Shown piece by piece: positions 17,469-26,218 of a stretch of DNA of 39,734 nt. The position numbers were made by a program, and so were the translations under genes. Below the pieces are notes generated by a model, which searched no databases, was not told where the DNA came from, and saw only the letters and a list, made by a program, of their open reading frames with translations. Position 1 is the stretch's first letter, and each line of letters begins with the position of its first letter. Source of the DNA: Dehalococcoidia bacterium (GTDB lineage: Bacteria; Chloroflexota; Dehalococcoidia; Lucifugimonadales; Lucifugimonadaceae); NCBI GenBank assembly GCA_029936155.1, contig JAPYUK010000003.1, positions 1 through 39,734 on the forward strand. Direction: 5' to 3'.

Positions 17469-18332
17469 CTACGTCAGCGCCTCGACTGGACATGAGAGTA
17501 CGTCGGCCCATTCTCGCCACGATCCGTCATAGTCTTGTATGTTCTCGAAACCGGCCAGCTTCAAGGCCCAGAATCCGTGCGCCGCACGGATGCCCCCCTG
17601 TCAGTAGGTGATTACGTTCATGTCGGGCGTAATACCAACATCTGCAAGCACTTTCCGAATTTCATCTGCTGACTTCAGAACCGGGATATCGCCATCGGTG
17701 TTGAAGTGAGACCATTCGAGGTGCACCGCTCCCGGGATGCGGCCCCCTCGGGGTCCGCCCCGTTTGTTCGCACCAGTCCACTCGCCATCAGAGCGCACAT
17801 CGAGCAATATAGTGGAATCATCGTTGATCGCGTCCAGTACGCGTTCTCGTGAAGCGAAAATATCGGAATTTTTACGTGGTGTGAAGCTGCCGGTTGATCC
17901 TGCAATCGATGATGCATTGGTCGTTGTCTCACGACCTTCCGCCTGCCATTTCTCGAATCCGCCATCGAGGATTTTCACGTTTGTGTGGCCGTAGTAGTGC
18001 AGCGCCCACATCAGCCTGAAGCCGAAAACGGCGCCAAGCCGGTTGTAGGCAACCACCGTTGTGTCACCATCGATTCCAAGATCAGACATCGTTCGGGCGA
18101 ACTCTCCGGCTCCTTGGATATGAGTTCGATTCTCCAGCGACTGCTTGTAGTAGTGGTCGACAGGGTTTACCGAACCGGGAATGTGTCCCGCCTCGTAGTC
18201 TTCAGGTAAATCAGTATCGACCACCCGGACGTTGGCATCTGATATGTGTTCGGCCAGCCATTCGGTGGTTGCGAATATCTCTGGAGTTGTATAGCCACGT
18301 TGATGCGGAGGTGTAATTGAATTAGTACTCAT
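17469..18332 (-). CDS. Tandem rhodanese sulfurtransferase with in-frame TGA at the catalytic Cys (candidate selenoprotein)
   Basis: Read through the TGA at 17601-17603, the gene encodes 287 residues, the usual length for a two-domain rhodanese. Domain 1 (about 18-135) has DYEAGHIPGSVNP and ILDGGFEKW but lacks a catalytic Cys, as is normal. Domain 2 (about 150-285) has DVRSDGEW, GRIPGAVHLEW and then VITY, the TGA, QGGIRAAHG and YDGSWREW, ending at TAG 17469-17471. Cys homologues read VITYCQGGIRAAHG, so the TGA occupies exactly the catalytic persulfide position (residue 244). A hairpin follows 9 nt later. Selenocysteine insertion is the favoured reading; a Cys-to-opal mutation is the alternative. 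If terminated at the TGA, the product would lack its active site. It lies upstream of the thioredoxin-like remnant and divergent to hemA. Confidence 0.8.
17573..17591 (-). promoter_or_regulatory. Candidate bacterial SECIS hairpin
   Basis: In the mRNA, ATCCGTGC and GCACGGAT form a perfect 8-bp stem closed by a GGC loop. The stem starts 9 nt after the TGA, and the loop starts 17 nt after it. Known bacterial SECIS elements lie inside the coding region just 3' of the UGA, with a G at the start of a small apical loop about 16-37 nt away. The geometry fits; function is inferred. Confidence 0.6.
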
Positions 18333-18555
18333 ATTGAACGCTGAAAATTGTCCGATTGATTGATACCTTTAACCAGTTCGATGATGCTATCACCAAGCGT
18401 CATGAACTCATCATGCAACTAGGTAAAAGACGCAATTAAGCGTGATAAGTTTTACAGTCGAACGTTAATACGAACTGATCTACCGTTCCTAACAGTGTCT
18501 GGGATTCTTCCAAAAGAATCTGCCAGTTTGGGCACCAATCGGTAGGTTTAATAAT

Positions 18556-19827
18556 TTGAATTTCATACTCGCAGGGCTTAATATTGACCGCGTGCCAGTA
18601 GAAGTGCTGGAATGCGTAACGGTACCGACTCACTCACTCAAGGAACACCTTGAGCGCCTCGCAACACATGCTGGTGGCGGAGTAATTCTTTCAACATGCA
18701 ACCGCACCGAGATCTACTCGGTTGCAGAAGATGTTGAAGTCGGAGTTCGCCATCTCAAAGAGTACATCGACGCTGTTCCCGAGCACGATGGTGTCACCGG
18801 AATCGGCGATTACGTTTACACCATGACTGGTGATGCAGTTGCTGAGCACCTGTTTGGCGTAACCGCTGGACTTCAGTCGATAGCACTTGGTGAATCTCAG
18901 ATACTTGGACAGGTGACGAGGGCGTTGCAGGCGGCTGGAGAGGCCGGAACTGTTGATCCTGTGCTTTCACGACTGTTCCACGCTGCACTTCGAACAAGTA
19001 GAAGAATTCGCAAAGAAACCGATCTGGGCCGTAACCGAATATCTGTTTCATCACTCGGAGTTCAAGAGCTGCAGAGCACACTTGGCGACCTGAAAGGCCT
19101 GCGCGTGTTGCTGGTTGGTGCCGGTGAGATGGGCAAACTTACAGCGCGTGCCCTTCGTCGCTATGGTGCCGACGATATTGTTGTCTCAAGCCGATCAATG
19201 AACCATGGCCGTATTCTTGCCGATGAGCTTGGGTCACCGCAGGTTCCGTTCGAGGATATTGCTAAGACGCTTGTAGAGACCGATGTACTGATTACCTGCA
19301 CGGCAGCAATCAACTCGGTTATTTCTGCCGACACGATCAGCACGGCAATTGCCGGACGACTTGATCGTCTACTCAGCGTTCTCGATCTCGGAATGCCCAG
19401 AGATGTCGAGCCGGCCACTGCCGGTCTCGTTGGTGTGAACCTGGTAAGCCTTACAGAGCTTCAGGCGAAATCCGCAGAGAGTTGGGAGCTTCGAGCCGAG
19501 GCTGCAGCAGAGGCGCAAGGTCTTATCGAAGACGGCGTCCGACGCTTCAAGGAACGCTTGACGGGCATCGATCATGAGCCGGTGATTCGCACGCTCGGTG
19601 CTCGCATGGAGCAAATGCGGCGCGAGGAAGTCGAGCAGACATTGAGCCGACTCGACGATCTAACTGACGAGCAGGCAATATCTGTTGAGAAGATGACCCG
19701 ATCGTTGGTACGGCGGATACTCGCCGACCCAATCAGCTTCCTGCGAAGTGAAGAGGAGAGTGCTACTGAGGCAGTGCAAAAAGTCTTCGCTCTCCTCGAC
19801 GAAGAAGATAGCGACGAAGCTGAGTAA
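18556..19827 (+). CDS. hemA: Glutamyl-tRNA reductase
   Basis: A 423-aa enzyme that reduces glutamyl-tRNA(Glu) to glutamate-1-semialdehyde with NADPH, the first committed step of C5-pathway tetrapyrrole synthesis. The catalytic Cys48 lies in ILSTCNRTEIY. GVTAGLQSIALGESQILGQV forms the substrate-binding part, and LRVLLVGAGEMGKLTARAL is the NADPH-binding Rossmann loop. The C-terminal helical dimerisation domain spans about 320-420. The start is the TTG at 18556, which gives the normal N-terminus (NFILAGLNI) of the family. hemL follows after an intergenic hairpin, so the two steps are adjacent. Confidence 0.96.
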   Translation: MNFILAGLNIDRVPVEVLECVTVPTHSLKEHLERLATHAGGGVILSTCNRTEIYSVAEDVEVGVRHLKEYIDAVPEHDGVTGIGDYVYTMTGDAVAEHLFGVTAGLQSIALGESQILGQVTRALQAAGEAGTVDPVLSRLFHAALRTSRRIRKETDLGRNRISVSSLGVQELQSTLGDLKGLRVLLVGAGEMGKLTARALRRYGADDIVVSSRSMNHGRILADELGSPQVPFEDIAKTLVETDVLITCTAAINSVISADTISTAIAGRLDRLLSVLDLGMPRDVEPATAGLVGVNLVSLTELQAKSAESWELRAEAAAEAQGLIEDGVRRFKERLTGIDHEPVIRTLGARMEQMRREEVEQTLSRLDDLTDEQAISVEKMTRSLVRRILADPISFLRSEEESATEAVQKVFALLDEEDSDEAE

Positions 19828-19863
19828 CGCTGGTTCGTTGTCGAGATTGCGCTAATTTTGGCT

Positions 19864-19890
19864 AAGGGGCACCTTTACAGTGCCCCTTTT
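19864..19890 (+). terminator. Terminator or attenuator between hemA and hemL
   Basis: A 9-bp stem AAGGGGCAC/GTGCCCCTT (19864-19872 and 19880-19888) with a 7-nt loop, ending in TTTT. It lies 37 nt after the hemA stop. It could end the hemA transcript or limit read-through to hemL. Confidence 0.75.
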
Positions 19891-19942
19891 CGCGCCAGAA
19901 TACGTGTGAGAAATTTTTCAGTGCGCTGTTCGGAGGTCCTAA

Positions 19943-21223
19943 TTGTTACGTGCAAAGTCGGCACAACTAATCTCAGAAGCCAAAGCTCTGATTCCAGGTG
20001 GGGTTAACAGTCCCGCGCGTGCGTGGGGATCAGTCGGCGGCGATCCGTTGTTCTTTAAGAGAGCGTCGGGCTCGCGTATCTGGGACGTCGATGACAATGA
20101 ACTGATCGACTACGTGTGCTCGTGGGGCCCGATGATCCTGGGTCACGCACATCCGGCAGTTATCGACGCTGCAATAGACGCTGCTCGTTTAGGCACTTCG
20201 TTTGGTGCACCTACTGAGCTGGAAGTTGAGATGGCTCGACGTGTGGTCGATGCTGTTTCTTCTATTGAAGTAGTGCGATTCGTTAACTCGGGTACTGAAG
20301 CGACTATGTCGGCATTGCGGTTGGCGCGCGCTAAGACCGGTCGCGACAAGATATTAAAGTTCAACGGTGGGTATCACGGGCACGAAGATGCACTTTTGGT
20401 CGAGGCCGGATCTGGTCTTGCGAACCAGGGCATAGCGTCTTCTGCCGGTGTTCACCCTGACTACGCCGCCGCGACACTGGTTGCCGACTACAACAACGTG
20501 GACTCGGTGCGTGCGCTGCTTGAGGCGAACAAGGGCGAGGTCGCTGCGGTGATCGTTGAGCCTATTGGCGGTAATATGGGCGTGGTTACGCCTGTTGCGG
20601 GTTTCCTTGAGGGCCTACGTGACCTGACTACCGAACACGGTGTACTACTGATCTTCGATGAGGTCATTTCAGGGTTCCGAGTAGCGCTTGGTGGCGCACA
20701 GAGTGCTTATGGCGTGACGCCGGACATTACTTGCCTCGGCAAGATTGTTGGTGGTGGCTTCCCCGTTGGTGCTTACGGCGCCAGTGCTGAGATCATGAGC
20801 GAAGTGGCGCCGCTTGGACCGATGTACCAGGCTGGAACGCTCTCGGGTAACCCAGTTGCGATGGCAGCTGGGATTGCGACGATCGACGAGCTCTCGAAGT
20901 CGGGCGTTTATGAGGGCCTTCAGGCTAAGACTGACAAGCTGGCCGATGGCGTGCTCGATGTATTTAGGAAGTCCGGAGTTCCAGCGGTGATTAACCGGGC
21001 TTGCGGGCTGATGACTGTGTTCTTTACGAACAATGAAGTCACAGACATGGACAGCGCTTCGGCTACCGATCGCGAGGCGTTCGGTGCGTTCTTCCACGGA
21101 ATGGTCGACAACGGCGTTTACTTGCCGCCATCACAGTTCGAGGCGTGGTTCGTTTCTACGGCGCACACTGACGCCGACATCGACCTAACCCTAGACCGAG
21201 TGGCGAAGTCACTGCCTTCGTAG
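19943..21223 (+). CDS. hemL: Glutamate-1-semialdehyde 2,1-aminomutase
   Basis: A 426-aa PLP enzyme that converts glutamate-1-semialdehyde to 5-aminolevulinate, the step after HemA. It has the typical start SAQLISEAKALIPGGVNSPARAW, the FVNSGTEATMSALRLARA phosphate-binding region, NGGYHGHEDALL, DEVISGFRVALGGAQ, and the PLP Lys267 in ITCLGKIVGGGFPVGAYG. The TTG start at 19943 is supported by GGAGG at 19932-19936 with a 6-nt spacer. All catalytic residues are present and the length is standard. Confidence 0.97.
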   Translation: MLRAKSAQLISEAKALIPGGVNSPARAWGSVGGDPLFFKRASGSRIWDVDDNELIDYVCSWGPMILGHAHPAVIDAAIDAARLGTSFGAPTELEVEMARRVVDAVSSIEVVRFVNSGTEATMSALRLARAKTGRDKILKFNGGYHGHEDALLVEAGSGLANQGIASSAGVHPDYAAATLVADYNNVDSVRALLEANKGEVAAVIVEPIGGNMGVVTPVAGFLEGLRDLTTEHGVLLIFDEVISGFRVALGGAQSAYGVTPDITCLGKIVGGGFPVGAYGASAEIMSEVAPLGPMYQAGTLSGNPVAMAAGIATIDELSKSGVYEGLQAKTDKLADGVLDVFRKSGVPAVINRACGLMTVFFTNNEVTDMDSASATDREAFGAFFHGMVDNGVYLPPSQFEAWFVSTAHTDADIDLTLDRVAKSLPS

Positions 21224-21421
21224 GCAGTTCCGTGTACCGGAACTCTCATTCCCCCTCAACCTAACCTTCTGCGGTCGGAGAATGCCAGCGAGCATTGTTT
21301 TCGATAAGTTTTACGGAGAGCGGAAGAGACCCTCTTGCCTCAACGTGATCCTCCGGCCCTGCTAGCAACACTGCAAGTGCTAAAAGTAATTGCCGAAGCT
21401 TCAATCCAGCACCAACACTCA

Positions 21422-21455
21422 AGCCCGCTGGTAACAAACACCAGTGGGCTCTTTT
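21422..21455 (+). terminator. Terminator between hemL and mutS2
   Basis: An 11-bp stem AGCCCGCTGGT/ACCAGTGGGCT (one G-U) with a 7-nt loop, followed by CTTTT. It lies about 200 nt past the hemL stop, in the convergent gap with mutS2. The intervening stretch has no supported gene, so either hemL has a long 3' end or a small RNA lies there. Confidence 0.75.
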
Positions 21456-21478
21456 GGTTAACCAGTAAAAGAATCGAC

Positions 21479-23941
21479 CTAGTTCAGGTCGACAAGAGTG
21501 GCGCCGTTCCCACCTTGATCTCGCGGAGCGGCGCTGAACGAAGAGACGAGTGAGTGTTTCGATAGGAGCATGCGAATTGCTTCACGCAGCGCTCCGGTGC
21601 CGTCACCGTGAATGATGCGGACGCTTGTCAGGCCCTGTATCGAAGCATCGTCAATGAACTGTCGCACCAGCTCATCAGATTCGTGAACTCTTGATCCACG
21701 TACATCGAGTTCGCCTGAAGTGTTTGCGGTTTCGCCAGCGGTGATGGTGTTTATTGTGATGTTTGGAGACAACTTCGCAGGTTTATCCGGTTCCTCCGGC
21801 TCAGCGGCCTTCACTAGTCGGAGTTGCCGCTCATTGAGCTCGATACGGGAGTTGCCCATCATCAACTCGATTGTTCCACTGGAACCAGCTCCGACCACCG
21901 AAGCCTGAACATTTAATCCTTTTATATCGACCAGATCACCAGATTGCAGAGGGCGATTGGGATCAGGTTCATCGGATTTTAGCGCGTCGGCAGGTGGCGC
22001 AACTGGAAGCCATGTGGGATCGGAAAACTGGCTTCGAACACGGCCGATCGCACGCTTTGCAGTTGCAAGATCGTTGTCATTCTGAGCTTTGCTTACGATC
22101 TTGCCCAAGGTCCGGCGAATTTCTTCGGTCTCACTCCGAAGTTCACGCCGAGACTTTTCGATCATGTCTTCCTGCTCACGAGTCACGTTGGTGAGTCTGA
22201 GTTGCAGATCTTTTCGTGCCGTATCAGCCTCGTTTTTCGCCTTTTCGGCCTCGTCTAGAATACGCCGGGTTTCTTCTCGTTCACGTTGAAGTTGCTGAAG
22301 AATCGTTTCTGCCACTGCACGAGTTGGATCCATCATTGACTGCGCATCGTCGAGCACGTGGCTTGGCATGCCTAGATGGCGAGCGACATGAATTGCGTAG
22401 CTCCGACCCGGGATGCCCATTAGAATTTGATATGTCGGCAACATCGTGTCGGGATTAAGTTCGACCGAAGCGTTCGCAAATTCTTCCGACTCCGCCGCAA
22501 ACTCAGCCACCGTTCGATAGTGGGAGGTGATCGCTATGGGCATGTCGTTTTCGGCAGCGTGGGTGAGTACAGCTCTTGCGAGTGCGGAACCTTCTTCGGG
22601 GTCGGTTCCAGTTCCGAGTTCATCGAACAAAATAAGGGAATTTGATGTTGCTTCAACCAGAATTTCTATCACTCGACCCATATGCGATGAGAAAGTAGAA
22701 ACCGACTGTTCGATCGATTGCGAGTCACCGATATCGGCATAGACCCCATCGAAAATCGCTATCTCCCCGTCGCCAACGGGAACCTGCATTCCCGACTGAT
22801 GCATGAGGGCGAACAGGCCGATGGTTTTGATAGCGACCGTCTTGCCGCCGGTGTTTGGTCCGGTGATCACGAGACCTCGGAAACCGGGGCCAATGTTGAT
22901 CGTGATCGGCACCGCATCACTGCCCAGCAGCGGGTGGCGGGCCTGAACCAGATTTACGACATTGTCGGAGCCGGCGGGCATCGTCTGGAGCCGCCGTGCC
23001 TTCATTGAGGCAGCAAGTCGGGCGCGAGCGGTGATGTAGTCGAGTGCGGCAACAGCTTCCACCGCAATGATCGCTTCTTCTTCACGATCACCGATCCATC
23101 GAGAAATCATCCGCAGAATGCGTTCTTCTTCTCGTTGCGTCTCGGCAGCCGTTTCTCGCCATGTATTGCAGAGTTCGACCGCCTTGAACGGCTCGACGAA
23201 CAGGGTTGAGCCGCTTCCTGAAACATCGTGAACAATTCCTGGAACCGAATCTCGGGCGTCAGCACGTACTTCGAGAACCAGCCGTTCACCCCGAGTTGCG
23301 ATTGCGCCAGATTGAAGCGATGGTCGAACGGATTTGCTTGTAGATATTCGTTCCATCGCCCGCATCACTTGCTGGAAGCTTTTGCTTACGTTGGCACGTA
23401 GACGGGCGAGCTTTGGTGTGGCCGAGCTGAGGACTTCTCCACGATCGGAGATGAGTTTGAATATTTTGTCGCTGAGATCGCGTAGATCGGGAATTTCAGT
23501 TGCGATATCTTCGAGTAGCGGGGTTTGTCCCTTCATCGATACCACTGTGCTGCGGGCTGTCCATACGGAGTCGAACAGCTGTAGCACAGAAACAACTTCG
23601 TCGCCGGTAAGTACGCCGTCGATTGCGGCGCGTCGTAGCAGGTAGCGCGGGTCGCGTGCTCCTACCAAACCGATATCGCCTACAGTGCACAGCATTAGTG
23701 CGGCCTGTGCGGTTTCGTCTTGTAGTCGCTCGATGTCTTCGATGTCGACTTGCGGCCGTGCGTCGAGCGCCATTTCATGCGACATAAAGAAGCGCGTTCG
23801 TTCGGCAAGAAGCTGGCGCACGTTGGTGAACTCGAGGAGTTCCCATGCCAGCAGCTGGAGTTCGGAAACACCCCGCGGCTTTTCGACGGGCTGTGAGTCG
23901 TCGTCGTGCGATATATCGGTCTGTTCGTTGATGGTGTTCAT
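21479..23941 (-). CDS. mutS2: Endonuclease MutS2
   Basis: With the start at 23941 the protein has 820 residues. The order is MutS core and lever (about 25-330), ATPase with Walker A GPNTGGKTVAIKT (Lys367) and Walker B ILFDELGTGTDPEEGSALA, a long coiled coil rich in Arg, Glu and Lys (about 520-640), a KOW-like segment (SGDLVDIKGLN), and a C-terminal Smr nuclease domain with LDVRGSRVHESDE and RIIHGDGTGALREAI. MutS2 acts in recombination suppression and, in some bacteria, on stalled or collided ribosomes. The frame is open to 24064, but the first 41 codons lack family similarity and would overlap the divergent hydrolase, so the internal Met is chosen. Confidence 0.95.
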   Translation of the reverse strand: MNTINEQTDISHDDDSQPVEKPRGVSELQLLAWELLEFTNVRQLLAERTRFFMSHEMALDARPQVDIEDIERLQDETAQAALMLCTVGDIGLVGARDPRYLLRRAAIDGVLTGDEVVSVLQLFDSVWTARSTVVSMKGQTPLLEDIATEIPDLRDLSDKIFKLISDRGEVLSSATPKLARLRANVSKSFQQVMRAMERISTSKSVRPSLQSGAIATRGERLVLEVRADARDSVPGIVHDVSGSGSTLFVEPFKAVELCNTWRETAAETQREEERILRMISRWIGDREEEAIIAVEAVAALDYITARARLAASMKARRLQTMPAGSDNVVNLVQARHPLLGSDAVPITINIGPGFRGLVITGPNTGGKTVAIKTIGLFALMHQSGMQVPVGDGEIAIFDGVYADIGDSQSIEQSVSTFSSHMGRVIEILVEATSNSLILFDELGTGTDPEEGSALARAVLTHAAENDMPIAITSHYRTVAEFAAESEEFANASVELNPDTMLPTYQILMGIPGRSYAIHVARHLGMPSHVLDDAQSMMDPTRAVAETILQQLQREREETRRILDEAEKAKNEADTARKDLQLRLTNVTREQEDMIEKSRRELRSETEEIRRTLGKIVSKAQNDNDLATAKRAIGRVRSQFSDPTWLPVAPPADALKSDEPDPNRPLQSGDLVDIKGLNVQASVVGAGSSGTIELMMGNSRIELNERQLRLVKAAEPEEPDKPAKLSPNITINTITAGETANTSGELDVRGSRVHESDELVRQFIDDASIQGLTSVRIIHGDGTGALREAIRMLLSKHSLVSSFSAAPRDQGGNGATLVDLN

Positions 23942-24056
23942 GTTGAGCGGAGTAGCACGATGAATCGTGTTGGCGACTACGATTGTAGTTTGTATTGGCC
24001 GTTTATACTCGTGTTCGAGGGCTGAGTTTGCTATTTCGACTGATTTGCTAGTAAAA

Positions 24057-25007
24057 ATGATCACACCAGAATTCCCATCTACAGATGAATTGGAGCCGGA
24101 TCAGGCTCTGCAGTTCACACCTTCCGAGCAGAAAATCTTCGACAGCATGTCCGCTCTGCTGGCGAAAGCGGGACTCGATTATCAGGGTCATTTTGTTGAA
24201 GTGAATGGGCAGAGGATCCACTATCTCGACTACGGTGACGGACCTCCTGTGCTACTTCTTCACGGCGGAGGTGCTGGATCGGCGATCTGGTTCAAACAGA
24301 TAGCAGAGCTTTCGAAAACCCATCGAGTTATCGCACCAGATCACCCGGTGTTTGGGCTTTCGGCCCAAGAGGCCTACGAGTCACCGTTTGTCGGATCGCT
24401 TGTCCGCTATCTGACCGTATTTATGGACAAGATGGAATTGGATCGAGCTGATCTGGCGGGGCTTTCGATGGGTGCGGAAGGGGCACTTGTGATGGCGATA
24501 GAGTCGCCGGAACGAGTCAACCGGTTACTTGTGATCGATTCTGCCGGTTTAGGAAAATCGTTCCCAATGATTTTCAGATTGGGAACCATTCCGTTGATTG
24601 GTCCGTTGATTGTTCGGCCGAATCGCTGGGGGCAGGACAATTACTTTAAGACGATGGAAGTGGTACGTTCCGACTTTGACTCGGCGGTTGAGTACAAGCA
24701 GTACGCATACGACATAACCCTGCCTCCTGAACATGCAGCCGCAATGCGATCAAGCCTCAAGGTGATCACCAACATGGGTGGGCAGAAGGTGATATTCACT
24801 GACGATGAGCTGCGATCGATTGCAGCCGAAACGCTCATCATCTGGGGTGCGCGCGACAAAGTGTTTCCAGTTGAGCACGGGTTTCGACTTGGGGGTCTGG
24901 TGCCTGATTCGAGATTGCATGTCGTGGAAGATTCGGCGCACGTTCCTCTACTCGACAATGCCGTTCTGGTGAACGAATTGGTGGTGGGATTTTTCGGAAA
25001 CGACTAG
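24057..25007 (+). CDS. Alpha/beta-hydrolase fold protein
   Basis: A 316-aa single-domain hydrolase. The oxyanion region is LLLHGGGAGSAIWFKQ, the nucleophile Ser137 lies in AGLSMGAEGA, the acid is the Asp in IIWGARDKVFPVEHG and the base is the His in VEDSAHVPLLDN. The order and spacing are those of esterases and meta-cleavage-product (C-C) hydrolases; GGGAGSA.W is often seen in the latter, but the substrate cannot be fixed. The start at 24057 is preferred over the ATG at 23967 because the upstream 30 codons look non-family and would leave no room for a promoter with mutS2. Its stop overlaps the convergent formyltransferase by 4 bp. Confidence 0.88.
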   Translation: MITPEFPSTDELEPDQALQFTPSEQKIFDSMSALLAKAGLDYQGHFVEVNGQRIHYLDYGDGPPVLLLHGGGAGSAIWFKQIAELSKTHRVIAPDHPVFGLSAQEAYESPFVGSLVRYLTVFMDKMELDRADLAGLSMGAEGALVMAIESPERVNRLLVIDSAGLGKSFPMIFRLGTIPLIGPLIVRPNRWGQDNYFKTMEVVRSDFDSAVEYKQYAYDITLPPEHAAAMRSSLKVITNMGGQKVIFTDDELRSIAAETLIIWGARDKVFPVEHGFRLGGLVPDSRLHVVEDSAHVPLLDNAVLVNELVVGFFGND

Positions 25008-25930
25008 GTTCCAAACTCGTCTCCCACGGCTAGTCCGACAGACTCGGCCCATGCTCCAGCACCGATCTTCTTGCCGCCGGCAGCGCGAACTCGTCCAATA
25101 GCCACGGATCCGTCTGAAGTAGAAATGATGAGTTTGTTTGTACCGATTTCGACTGCGGATCCAGGTTCTTGTCCTTCAGATCCGTAGGAAGAAAGCTCCG
25201 CGTCGTAGAGCGAAAGCTTCGTTCTGTTGAACGTTGTGTTGGCTCCGGGTTGTGGATCACCACCGCGGATCATGTTGAAAACGGTGCTTGTGTTGTCGGT
25301 CCAGTCGACGGTCACATCGCTTGATTTGCACCAGCTTTCGTAGGTGGCCATCGAATGATCTTGCTCGATTTTTGGTGCATTTCCGCTGCGGACTAGATTG
25401 ACTGATTCGATCATGGCTTTGACCCCGAGAGGGTAAAGCTTGTTGAAGTAGAGGCTGCCCAGAGTGGCTTCTGGGGCGATGGACACATGCTTCTGCATCA
25501 GTACGGGGCCTGTATCGAGACCTTCGTCAGGCCAGAAGATCGTTAGACCGGTTTTGGTTTCGCCGTTGATAATCGGCCAGTTGATCGAGCTGGGTCCCCT
25601 GTGGAGTGGCAGCAGGGACGGGTGGTACTGGATCGTTCCCTTTGCGGGCGAATTGATCATGTCCATCGGGACTATATCGGTCACAAAAGCCATGACGCAG
25701 AGTTCAGGTTCGAGCGAAGCGAACTTATCGATAGCTTCTTGATCTCGAAGGCGTTTGAACTCAAAAAGAGCGATTTTCAGTTCGTTCGCGGCGCCGGATA
25801 TGGGGTCTGGCGACCTGCCTTCTTTCGTTGGCGGTGCGAATATGCCTACGATTTCGTCGTGGTCTTGTTCGATAAGCGCTTCGAGTACCGATTTACCGAA
25901 TGCTGACTGTCCGATGAGGGCAATTTTCAT
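25004..25930 (-). CDS. Formyltransferase-family protein, 10-formyl-THF hydrolase/dehydrogenase-like
   Basis: A 308-aa protein with the formyltransferase catalytic domain (about 1-200) and a C-terminal Fmt-like OB domain. The active-site segment is YHPSLLPLHRGPSSINW with His103, and FWPDEGLDTGPVLMQK with Asp139, the His and Asp of the family. The sequence is closer to the hydrolase domain of ALDH1L-type 10-formyltetrahydrofolate dehydrogenase than to methionyl-tRNA formyltransferase: Fmt has INVH at the start of this motif where this protein has IQYH, so the Asn is Gln. It probably removes or transfers a formyl group from 10-formyl-THF. No aldehyde dehydrogenase domain is fused. A copy of the dispersed intergenic repeat begins 12 nt upstream of the ATG. 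Confidence 0.82.
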   Translation of the reverse strand: MKIALIGQSAFGKSVLEALIEQDHDEIVGIFAPPTKEGRSPDPISGAANELKIALFEFKRLRDQEAIDKFASLEPELCVMAFVTDIVPMDMINSPAKGTIQYHPSLLPLHRGPSSINWPIINGETKTGLTIFWPDEGLDTGPVLMQKHVSIAPEATLGSLYFNKLYPLGVKAMIESVNLVRSGNAPKIEQDHSMATYESWCKSSDVTVDWTDNTSTVFNMIRGGDPQPGANTTFNRTKLSLYDAELSSYGSEGQEPGSAVEIGTNKLIISTSDGSVAIGRVRAAGGKKIGAGAWAESVGLAVGDEFGT

Positions 25931-25942
25931 GATTGAGATATA

Positions 25943-26090
25943 GCTCCGGGCGTCACTAGGTGACTTGGTCGCCGCTGCAATCTTGCGCCTAGGTTCGGGC
26001 GTGCATTCGCACTTGGAACCTGTCTGCGACGCGGACCCCGCGCCCTTCCCGCAGGGAGGGGGGCGGAGTGTAACGGCAGGCTGCTATTTG
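25943..26090 (-). repeat. Dispersed intergenic repeat, copy 1
   Basis: The conserved core (25943-25985) reads, on the plus strand, CTCCGGGCGTCACTAGGTGA then CTTGGTCGCCGCTGCAATCT. It shares this with 28080-28120 and 36973-37014. The rest resembles copy 3 and ends in a CCCTCCC-type hairpin and CAGGCT. It lies immediately upstream of the formyltransferase start. Confidence 0.8.
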
Positions 26091-26218
26091 CAGTTGGGTT
26101 GAGTGCGGGTAGTTCTAACACGAACTTTTAAGTTGTGCAGGGTTAACATTGATGGCTGGCTGCGGGTTTGGCTTTCAGGCGCCCAGTATTTGTGAGGTCT
26201 GCACAGGAGCATTCGAAG

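Noticed and set aside
21335-21553. 72-aa ORF in the hemL-mutS2 gap
   Set aside because: It runs through the terminator hairpin and into the mutS2 end, so it is not a credible gene.
23942-24056. N-terminal extensions of mutS2 (to 24064) and of the alpha/beta hydrolase (from 23967)
   Set aside because: The two extensions overlap each other on opposite strands and lack family similarity; the internal ATGs at 23941 and 24057 leave a normal divergent promoter gap.
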